Below, in pieces: positions 19,845 through 27,909 of a DNA stretch of 27,909 bases. Made by a program: the position numbers and the translations under genes. Origin of the DNA: Chara braunii (taxonomy: Eukaryota > Streptophyta > Charophyceae > Charales > Characeae); the NCBI GenBank assembly GCA_003427395.1, contig BFEA01000010.1, forward strand, positions 4,484,439-4,512,347, given 5' to 3'. Each line of letters begins with the position of its first letter. Within the stretch, counting starts at the first letter, position 1. The notes beneath the pieces were generated by a model. It was not told the origin of the DNA, searched no databases, and worked only from the letters and a program-made list of their open reading frames with translations.

Positions 19845-19880
19845 CCTTCCCCCCACTCAAAATGCGATGTCCCTATCGTA
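19845..19880 (-). other. Second polypurine tract and pol-tail stop
   Basis: On the minus strand: codons reading YDRDIAF, a TGA stop (19857-19859), then AGTGGGGGGAAGG (19857-19845). This has the same layout as 18601-18635 and similar bases (GAYARGGACATCGC versus GATGAGGACATCGC). It marks the 3' end of another Ty3/gypsy internal region. The LTR edge would be close to 19842 (TGCCATC in element direction), but I cannot confirm it. Confidence 0.6.
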
Positions 19881-20880
19881 CGATTGGTTCTCACTTGGAG
19901 GTACGGAACCTCGGCCCACCAACTGAGTCAAGAACAACGACCCACCTGCTCATCGAAGTAAAGGTGATCAGTCCTCTCTCGGCAGGTAGCGCCTCATCCT
20001 TTTACTTAGTCCGACATTTTGCCAGTATGGGACGGGCGTCATCTCTGAGGTACCACCTCACATCCGGCAAGTAGGTCCAGTTCAAACCTCCCAGGACCCC
20101 ATCTTGCCATAAAGACGTCTCTCGCGAACCGTTCCTCCCGAGTGGTATTTTTCTTGGATCCGGCCTATTTCTTTCAAGAGAGTTTGGACTCTCTATTAGT
20201 CTGCGAGTGCAGTTACGAAGACCTCGCGGTTAGTCCCGGTACGGTTGTAATGATCCGACAGGGCGGTGTCACTCGCCCTATGGTGGGTGCGGACTCCACC
20301 TGGTACCCCGCCCGACCCATCCCTTTGGACAGTGCCACTTAACTTAATACAAGCAGCCTTGGTCCATCTCAATCGGCCACGCCGCCCCTCTACGGTATGT
20401 CGTGTGGTTGGGGAAAGCAAATGAGATTTAGAAAAAGAATGGTTCCACGCCCGTTTGGCTCCATGCCCTTGACGTTTAGGTTCTCAACATGAGGCGCAGT
20501 TTGAACTCCCCGACTAGAGCTCTTTGTCGGAGTTAGTTACGGATGGCGAGCACTTGTCAAAGAGAAAGATGCCTTGGTCCTTTAACCCTTATCCTTCTTT
20601 ATGAGGAACAGGTCACGCTGAGACTTTCCCTTTTAAAGGGGAGAGGTCCTAGGGTCGCAGTGCAAGCACCGGTATCCCCCTCTTGCTGAGGCCCGAGACT
20701 ATAAGAAAGGTAAAATCATTCCAATGCAATTTCCATGTCTTTTCCAATCCGCCTAGGGCCTGATATGCAATGTAATTTCCAATCCTCAAGCAATTCCTCA
20801 ATGCCAATTTCAAATCATTCTAACTCATCGTTTCTCAAGCAGCCATGCAAGGAGACCCAAGTAACAATTCCAAAGAATGA
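19881..20880. other. Unassigned non-coding stretch
   Basis: No retroelement enzyme, RNA gene or host gene was recognised. A small inverted repeat agggcg/cgccct around 20258-20278 is the only structure noted. If the element ending at 19845 were intact, integrase and RT would be expected here on the minus strand, and they are absent. Confidence 0.5.
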
Positions 20881-20881
20881 C

Positions 20882-21056
20882 CCTTGTCAGGGGCCATTCC
20901 GAATAACCTGGTTAGGGTCATTCTTTCCATTCTAGTTGAATGACCTAGTTAGGGTCATTCTTTTCCGTTCAAGTCGAATAAACTGGTTAGGGTCATTTTT
21001 TTCCATTCAAGTCGAACGGCCTTGTCAGGGTCGTCCTTATCCATTCCAATGTTAGC
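20882..21056. repeat. 37-38 bp minisatellite, about four copies
   Basis: Units built on cctggttagggtcattc followed by ttccattcaagtcgaa start at 20907, 20944, 20982 and 21020, with a partial unit before them at 20882. The spacing is 37-38 bp. Confidence 0.88.
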
Positions 21057-22169
21057 ATCCGAGGGGGTGGACCTCGAGGACACGGATCCCATCTTTGTCT
21101 CGGGGGTTAGAAGGTGGCCATCTTTTGCAGTTTTATACGTGCGGTTTCCTTCATCTTTTCTCGATACAATTTACTATTCATGCATACATCCGACTTAGCG
21201 TCTAGTGCCCGAGTTGAGGCTTGCATTCTCAAGCAGCGATAGCCCACCTAGCCGTTCAACCGTAGCTCAAGATGAGGACCCTCTCGTCTTTTTCTCTCTT
21301 GCTCACTCTCACAACTTTGAGCCCTTGCAACATGATTTTGACTCGGTCGGATTAGGCTCCTAGGGGAGGGTCATTTTCACGCCCCTCTACCCATAGGTTT
21401 ACTAACCATTTCTGAGAATCTGACCACACTTATTCACCCTCAAACCAATATTTCATTTGAACGAGATATCTGCAATAGTTATAAAACAATATATGACCCC
21501 CCACAATCCCATCGAGGTTGTTTCCTCCGGTCCTTATCCTAGTGTTTCGGCTAGTATTGAACATCTAAAAAGTAGCTCACGTGAGAGGTAGCAATAGTGA
21601 CCATCATCAACCTGTCTCACTTTTGTCAACACATGAAGGACTGCGCATAGTCCAGACCATACCCAAAAAGCGACCTATATGGCCAATTCTCCACCTCATA
21701 TTCCGCGTACATCCTATATACACAGTTTCTCTTGGCACGACTCATCTTTCCTCATTGGCCCTTCGCCTCTTGACCTCTTCAAGCTCCTTTGATTGTGAGG
21801 GAGCATCCCAACCTAGCTTACGAGCAAAAAAATATATTCCTTTCCGTCCTGCGGATATCTCAAGTCTTCCATCATCATAGGAAGCCCATAATGTGAATGA
21901 CTCGCCCTTCCTCATCTTTCTTCTGACCTTGATAGACTAGATTTTTCATCAACCTACTGATAAAACCACTGACTGCATAATTGCCCAAATTCCTCATCCT
22001 ACTCTGTTGCGTCTCCTTAAAGGTATCAAACTCAGGTCCTTCTTCCCCTTCAAGTTTGACTACTTCCTCCGCCTATTCCTAATACCGATAGCTTGGTGAG
22101 GGCCCCCCCCCACACCTTTCGCTTTTCCTTTTCTTGTTTTCGACCATCCTTGCCCTCACAACCTCTTAT
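21057..22169. other. Unassigned non-coding stretch
   Basis: Neither strand shows a recognisable domain. The plus-strand reading frame at 21581-21880 has no motif I know. It is most likely decayed retroelement sequence, given both neighbours. Confidence 0.5.
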
Positions 22170-23661
22170 CCTCATGTCGCATTGCTCAGCTTGACGCCTG
22201 TTTGTTGGTGAGGTCCAGTCGTGTTTCCCTCTTCCCTTCCACTTTCTCCTCCTAGGCTTACTTTCTCTCCTTCACTCTCAACCTCGGGTTGAGCATCTCT
22301 CCCCTTACCCTTGTTGAGTTGCGGGCACATCCTATCAACACTTTCTCTACCCCTCCGGTTATGTGTGGACCCAGGATCATAATCCATGGTCAAACTCCTC
22401 CCCTGTTTTCTTGGAGCGCCCCTCGTGACTAACCCACTCCTCTGTCCAGGGGGTCAACCCATCCGCCGTCACTCTCAGCTTCCTCTATTTTCAAGTCTTT
22501 TAGTGGTTTCCATCATTCCTTCCTATCCTCACCACGGACTCGGCCCCCGACGGGTTCCTAATGAAGCTCACTTACTTCCTCCTCCTCCATTGCTGAAAAT
22601 TCCAGGTTGTTTAATGTCGCTATAATCTGTCTCATTCCCCCACGCGAAGCCCAGCCAATCCTCTCTCTGTTAGGACCTAGGATATGTCCCTTGAGGGTCC
22701 TAGAACATCGCCTTCTTATGATATCATGGTTATGCTTTGAGCAATTCCTAGCGAAGTGTCCCACCATAGTACAATATCGACATGATTCCTTGGTGCGATC
22801 CCTTTGATCGGCCCGACGCTCGAGTCTTGGAGCGAGGGTTTCTTGCGGCGCCAGTGCGGTTTGTATACCTGGGCTTGTACCTCTCAGGGGGTATCTCTTA
22901 TCTTTTCTCCCTGGTTGTTTGCTCCTTCATCTTGATCGTACAGCCCCTTCGACCCCCCTTTCACTTCGTATCCAGTTGTCGTTAGGGCCTTGTATCCCTC
23001 ATTTTGTTGGCGACCCTCTGTTCTGACACTCCTTTCTTGGTCAAGCCAGACTGTCAGTCTCTCCCCCTGGTTCCATAGTTCACTATAGTGCTCATTTGAT
23101 AAGGACTTTCCCGCTGTTTGTTGACTCACTCTATGGTCCGGTCCTGACTCCCTTGCTTTCTTTGTGGTCTCTTCCTCCGAGGGTCGTACTCCCCGTTCTA
23201 CCCCCGCATCTCCGCCCATTCCCCATCCACTGGGTTTCCTAATCATGTGCTCGCGTTGCGTCTCCCCTTGTCGTTCCCCCTTGTGTAGCTCCTTGCCGTC
23301 CATAGCCTCGATGTCCCTTATCATTTCCTCAATCACACCTGTCTTGTAATTCGCTACCATCTGCTCCATTTCCTCAAGTCTTCGTAGGGTATCCGCCACC
23401 TTCCTTTTCTTCGTCAACCCACCTCCTGAAATTTGCGACTCTTCCATATACGAATGGCCTTATTCCTTGAGAGTCTACGGGCCTTTTCTCGCTATGGCTC
23501 TCTTTCCCCAAAATCCCCCTCGAATCGTCTTTGACCCCCTCGATGTTGAACCTTCGGGCGACATTTATCCTGTCATCTTGATCCCTTGGATTCCGACCAT
23601 CCATGTTGTATGTCTGACCACGTTGGCTTCTTCGTCCCTTACCGTTGTTTGTGAGACCCAT
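22170..23661 (-). pseudogene. gag: Second Ty3/gypsy gag fragment, lacking the capsid core
   Basis: The minus frame from 23447 starts with LTKKRKVADTLRRLEEMEQM, a basic patch followed by a predicted coiled coil. It corresponds to SKKVRITDVRRKLAEIEKRT of the other gag at 26281-26221. Further on, near 22784, a CCHC zinc knuckle reads CRYCTMVGHFARNC, followed by IIRRRCSRTLKG and GGMRQIIATLNNLEF. These parallel the post-knuckle region of the other gag. The capsid part that should lie between the two is missing, so the coiled-coil region is joined almost directly to the knuckle. Frames shift at least twice. From about 22558 down to 22170 only broken, charged sequence remains. It lies downstream of a protease fragment, which is not a normal order. 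Confidence 0.78.
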
Positions 23662-23819
23662 AACGTATCAGACCTACATGCCATACAACCGAAAGAAGGA
23701 GAGACTTACTTTAGACTCTACCCCTCATAGTTTTCCTATTGCTATCAGCTCTGAAAATGTTCTCGTCTTCAAATCAGCTTAATCCTTCTCTCGTCTGGGG
23801 TGTCCTCCTGCTTCCTCAT
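23662..23819. other. Short spacer between the protease fragment and the second gag
   Basis: No motif recognised. The junction between two differently derived retroelement pieces should lie in or near here. Confidence 0.4.
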
Positions 23820-24446
23820 GCACCTTAGGGTCCTCTTAGTCTACCATGTATGTGCCGTCATGCAAATGCATCCCTATCATTTCTACATTGGCACGCCACG
23901 GTCTCCTGAGGATTATGTCATGGTTCATTTCGTCTAACACGGTCATCCGCTGAAATGACCAAATCGACTCCCGGACGTCTGCCTTGACTGCACATTTGGT
24001 GACGTATCCTGAAAGCGGGATCTCACCACCGGCCCCTCGGATACCCCCATTACTTCCTTGTTAACCACACAACCGGTAATTGTTGCGAAATCGCTCCTTA
24101 TGAGTGTGATCTCCGCAGCTCCGTCTACTAGAGCGTCTGTATGATGTGTTCCGATCTGCACTTTTAACTTTCCTACGGGTAGCGCATGGAAACTAAGCTT
24201 CGTCCCTGGCGGAACCCTCATAACTTCCCCGCCTTCACGGTTTGGCAAGCTCAGGCAGATGTCCGCAAATACCTTCTCTAGATCCTCCAAATTTCCAGGA
24301 CTCCTTTGAAGATTAGCAACTTCTTGCGGAGCTTCGTCCTCCCTTTCTTCTTCCTGTGATTCCAGATTTTCGTCTATTTCTACTCGTCGACAAGTCAACA
24401 GTTGTCTAAGCCCTTTGAGCAGTCTGGGGCTGACTTGCAACATGGT
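23820..24446 (-). pseudogene. pro: Retroelement aspartic protease region, degenerate
   Basis: This continues the gag frame after a TAG at 24447-24449. Counted from 24443, the retropepsin-like block is KVQIGTHHTDALVDGAAEITLI at about residues 94-115. The active-site Asp is present (residue 107), but the triplet reads Asp-Gly-Ala rather than Asp-Ser/Thr-Gly, so catalysis is doubtful. A frameshift near 23950 moves the end into another frame, where HDIILRRPW matches the second conserved protease block, with Arg in place of the usual Gly. A TAA follows shortly after, at VD*, near 23846. No reverse transcriptase follows. Confidence 0.82.
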
Positions 24447-26440
24447 CTAAAACGATATTGACACCATGGTCCCTAGCAGTTTGCTAAGGGCATCGTCGAT
24501 CTCAGGCATGGTTAGGATCGGGATTTGATATCTAAACTTTTTCTTGGCAGCGGTGACCTTGTCCGTAGGCTCCTCTTCCCTCGGTTTCCCGTAAACTTTC
24601 TCTGGTTCCGCGGTTTCAGGCTCTGCCTGTGTCGCGGAGCCCCCAGCAACTTCGTCCATCATAGTGTCACAGATGATTCTTCTTCCAGTTGTCCCTAGTT
24701 GAGTGGTAGCGTTCACCCTGTCGCGCCCGTCGCCTTCTAGGATGAAGTTGACCTGCGGCCCGCGACCTCGGAGTTGGTCCCAGATGATATTGACCACCGG
24801 CTCAACTTCTACTGCTGCTATCTCTAACCCATTGAGCATGATAACGGCGCGCCGCATTCCCCCTGGCGAGTTCCAGTTCACCCTTTCTCCCTGTCCGAAT
24901 ATCTCCCCTTTTAATGATCTGGTACATCTCTTTTTTAATATATTGTGGTTGAGCTTTGGACACGCGCGCACAAAATGTCCCACTGCTGTGCAGTATCTGC
25001 ATTGCTCATTAGTGGGATCTCTCCGACCGAATCCTCGGTTGACTACTCCTGTCGGAACTACGGCTTCTTGGGGAGGGAGGGCGGGTTGGGATACTTGCGC
25101 CTGCATAACCATCAGCGCGTTCTCCACCCTTTCAATCTTATTGTCGACTTCGTGCACCCATTCATGTAGACTTTCAATCCCTCTTTTTACCTTGTCGCCT
25201 GTCCTGTCGGTCAGATCTATGACCTCCCCTTCCTTAAGCAAGGCCAATGTTTCGGTCACTACTGTTTTTTTGGCCAGATTCGTTACCGTACTGAAATCAA
25301 CATCCCTGGTGTTTACAAATTTTCTCGTCTGTTGGTAAGCCGACATGATCTTGCCCTTGTCAAACTCGGAGAACTGCCTGAGAAAGTATTTGCTCATTAT
25401 CCGGTCCGTTACCTTGGGGATCCTTTAATTATACCAGGGTAAACTCTCGCAGGAAGTCATTGTATGTTGCGAAGCCTCCTTTGGACTGCCGCTAAGTCGG
25501 CTTCTGTTGCCATTTTCTTCGCTGCCAGATACTTCCTCATCATTACATCCCGAGTTTCCTTCCAAGATCAACTCGCGGCCACGATGGCCATTATGTCTCG
25601 TCCCAGGCTCAACGACACATGCTGCCCTAGATGTTTTATCTTCTCTTCTTCACTCCATTTCAGCAACGCGACCAGGTTCTCGTAATCTATCGGGAACTCC
25701 GTGATATTCGCCCCGTCGAACGTTAACTTTTTCTTAGCATCCGCGAGGTAGCCTTGATTTTTGTTTAGCGCTCGTGTGAGGGACGACAATATCTTCCTGA
25801 GGCCGCCCTTGGAGCTGCTGGTCTCACCTGCCTTACTGGCTTCCTGCCCTTCCTTACCGGTCGTCCGTCCTTCCCTCGTTTTTGCAGTCCCCCCTGGGTC
25901 AAAGCACCCCAACACTCTTTCCCTAAGGCTCCAGAGCCCCTCGCATCCTCGCATTACTGTTGGTGCAGCCGGCAGGCGGTTAGCCCTGTCATCTATGGCT
26001 GGCGGGTTTGTGGCCTTCTCCGCTTTCATCCCAGGGGAGTTCTCTCTCTCGTTTCTTCTCTTGCTAGATATTCCTCTATGGTCACTACCCTTATTCCCTT
26101 GCCCAATTTCGCCTCGGCTGGCTTTCCGTTCGGCCCGCGGTTCTTCCCGCGGTTCTTCCCGCAGGAGGTCTTCCTCGTTCCCAGTCATCATCTTCTCGAT
26201 CAATCTCGCCTTGTATTCTGCAGTTCTCTTTTCTATCTCTGCTAGCTTGCGCCTCACATCCGTGATTCTCACTTTCTTCGATACAGCTCCGTCTGAATTT
26301 CGCGGGCTCAACCTGTCCTTATTTCTACCCTCCCTGGTCTCCTGGGTCCCTTGCTTGCTTCCCCCAGCCTTTCCCGAGCTTTCTCCTGAGGAGATTTCCT
26401 TCCGGTTCCCCTTGGTACCATCTGGATTTATCGATTCTCC
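24447..26440 (-). pseudogene. gag: Ty3/gypsy gag with CCHC zinc knuckle, degenerate
   Basis: The N-terminal part (26440-25568) is open in one minus frame. It contains a basic patch with a coiled coil (KVRITDVRRKLAEIEKRT), a long charged low-complexity stretch, and then the start of the capsid domain (LTFDGANITEFPIDYENLVA). A TGA at 25568-25570 interrupts it. The frame reads on as SWKETRDVMMRKYLA and shifts near 25450. The second part (25397-24447, 316 residues) starts with YFLRQFSEFDKGK, has a coiled coil, and carries the zinc knuckle CRYCTAVGHFVRAC (Cys133, Cys136, His141, Cys146). It ends at a TAG at 24447-24449 before the protease. The start codon is uncertain; the 5' limit given is an upstream stop. 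Confidence 0.88.
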
Positions 26441-26954
26441 GTCCTACTGACCCTCTTCGCTTTGTACAGCGCTGCCTCATGAGTCTGGTTCTCCCTCGCT
26501 CCTACGATCATCTGTCTCATCTTCCGTCGCCATTTTGCCTAGGTCTGCATAAACCAGAGGATTCCCCGGGACACAGGCAGCTCGAGGCATTTAGGTTCCA
26601 TAGACTCTGGTTTCTTTGGTTTATCTTATTCGGAGAGTAACCCCCTTCCCATTTCCATCCTCTGATTACTTCCCTAAGAAGGAGCCGCGACCGGCCCTAT
26701 TGCCCTATCGAGGTAAGGGACGTAACTTAGTTCCCTTTATGATAGGCTCGTTTAGAGTGCCCCAGTTTCGCCGTGTCGGCGTGCATAGGAGTTCTGGTTG
26801 GGCATTCCGTTAGGAAAAGTCCCTGGTCCATATTCCTTTTTCAACTTCTAGGGTCATGGCAATCATTATGAGTCTGCCCTTCCCCTTATCCTGCAGCGGG
26901 TTTTCTTCATCGTCCGGGTCCGACGGTCCTTCCCTATTCTCATCGGTGAACCCC
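26441..26954. other. Decayed linker between leader ORF and gag
   Basis: Minus frames here are broken by several stops. The sequence probably belonged to the same retroelement transcript unit, but no domain can be named. Confidence 0.5.
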
Positions 26955-27565
26955 TTATTTGTAACGAAGTATACTTTTATTTGCCCCACCGGCTTGGCCC
27001 CTGGTACTAGTCCCGCTCTCGCCCTGTGGCCCTTCCGGTTCGGTAGGCTCCTCGAATAGTTGAGTCACTCCAGCTAGATAGCTCTCACCCACCTCGATCT
27101 CTCTCTGAATTATGTGTTCGTATTCCGCACAAGCTAATCGTGGCAACCCGAATATCATAATATTGATATTCTCAGCGATTCCTGGGCCCGGTTTCCCCAG
27201 AATGGTCCGTGTTCCACAGCTACGTCATAGAACATATCGATGGTTTGAGGTGGAAAGTGGTCTATCCAGACTATTGCCGAGTCTGCCAGATCTTGCGCCC
27301 TCGCGAGGCTTCCGAAGATGAGGTCTATGATGAATCGGGGGACCCGACATCTCAGCGGGGTTGCCGGTGCCCTGAACTCCCGCCAGCTCCCTACTTCCAC
27401 CCTGGTCCGTAAGCCCACGTTCCTTCTACCCCTGATCGATTGGCCTATCCGTGTCAACGCCTGGGCGGCCCTCTGAAAGAATGGGGCCAACTCGTGACCT
27501 TGTGTTATTCCTACCCCCAGCGAGTGCCAACCGATCTCGGGTAGATACAAGGTCCCGGTTATTCC
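26955..27565 (-). pseudogene. Unidentified ORF upstream of gag in the second retroelement
   Basis: Two consecutive minus frames make one protein-like region: 27565-27155, with FIIDLIFGSLARAQDLADSA and WIDHFPPQTIDMFYDVAVEH, then 27158-26955, with IFGLPRLACAEYEHIIQREI. The join is a frameshift near 27160. The composition is that of a real globular or helical protein, not low complexity. I do not recognise a characterised domain. My impression is that similar sequence precedes gag in other charophyte elements. The frame is still open at 27565, where AT-rich repeat sequence abruptly replaces it, so its beginning is missing. It could be an N-terminal extension of Gag or a separate leader protein. 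Confidence 0.6.
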
Positions 27566-27909
27566 AAAAAAAAATAAAAAATCACCAAAGATGGCGGTGT
27601 CGAAAATGTGCTCGCGAACTCACTAATTTTTTTTTTTATTATTAACATTTTTTTTTTTTAATTTATTTTTATTTCAAATTTGGCCAGAAATTTGGATGTA
27701 ATTCTTAGGCAAATCTTGTTTAGTTTATTTTTCTTCATAACATATCTTTTTTTCTAGGCTACCAGAGTGGCCCGGGGTCACTTGCCCGCCCGGGCCAAAA
27801 AAATAAACATAAAAATATTAGTTTTAGTTTTTAATTTTTATTTTACTTTTGGTGAAGAATTTCGATGTGACCCTGAGGCAAAAGTTGTTCAGTTTATTTT
27901 TGTGCATAA
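27566..27909. repeat. AT-rich repeat related to the interior of the hAT-like element, partial
   Basis: Blocks in order match the nested element at 8000-8792: caccaaagatggcggtgtc (27583, compare about 8429), atttcaaatttggccagaaa (27671, compare 8547) and tagtttatttttcttcata (27721, compare 8598). A second copy of the gaattt-gatgt-gaggcaaa block follows at 27851-27909. Between them is a GC-rich hairpin: tggcccggg (27768-27776) pairs with cccgggcca (27789-27797). No CAG terminal repeat is visible at the left edge, so this is a truncated copy or a different element sharing the module. It continues past the window. Confidence 0.65.

Noticed and set aside
24703-26450. Plus-strand frames of 211 and 229 residues
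   Set aside because: They are antisense shadows of the gag coding strand, which has the zinc knuckle and coiled coils.
1-27909. tRNA, rRNA or host protein genes
   Set aside because: I looked for these on both strands and saw no cloverleaf with conserved A and B boxes, no rRNA signature and no non-transposon protein domain. A covariance-model scan would be decisive.

Overview
This window is repeat-dense eukaryotic nuclear DNA and contains no intact gene that I can support. The retroelement proteins closely resemble Ty3/gypsy families that I associate with charophyte green algae such as Chara braunii. That assignment is recognition, not a search result. Assembly N runs, long homopolymers, plant-type LTR elements and satellite DNA all fit a draft genome of a large-genome streptophyte alga.

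Layout. (1) Positions 1-140 hold four 35-bp tandem repeats. (2) Positions 141-815 and 10829-13985 are two arms of one satellite array with a 91-92 bp unit. The right arm has a trimeric higher-order pattern (about 273 bp) and then decays into divergent monomers that keep the 91-bp phase. (3) Positions 816-10828 are a Ty3/gypsy chromovirus on the minus strand, inserted into that satellite. It has LTRs of about 1.2 kb, a tRNA-Met-like primer site, gag, protease, RT, RNase H, integrase, a GPY/F module, a chromodomain and a polypurine tract. The coding region carries several in-frame stops and frameshifts, so it is dead. (4) Nested in its 5' leader is a 793-bp hAT-like non-autonomous DNA transposon (8000-8792) with a near-perfect 8-bp target duplication. 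(5) Positions 13984-14246 are a GAA-type purine microsatellite. (6) Positions 14247-18600 are pyrimidine-rich non-coding DNA with internal duplications, repeated hairpins and a 300-N gap. They may be a very long LTR, because 18600 abuts a polypurine tract and a pol-tail stop codon. (7) Positions 18601-27565 are remnants of other minus-strand Ty3/gypsy elements: an upstream leader ORF, gag with a zinc knuckle, a protease fragment, then a second and different gag fragment, a second pol-tail/polypurine-tract signature and several minisatellites. No reverse transcriptase is present there. (8) Positions 27566-27909 are AT-rich repeat related to the inside of the hAT-like element. They interrupt the leader ORF and run out of the window.

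Nothing here works together as a pathway. The history reads as satellite, then chromovirus insertion, then hAT insertion, with a neighbouring cluster of decayed and rearranged retroelements. The best observations are the datable nesting order, the satellite's higher-order structure and the odd gag-protease-gag arrangement without a polymerase.
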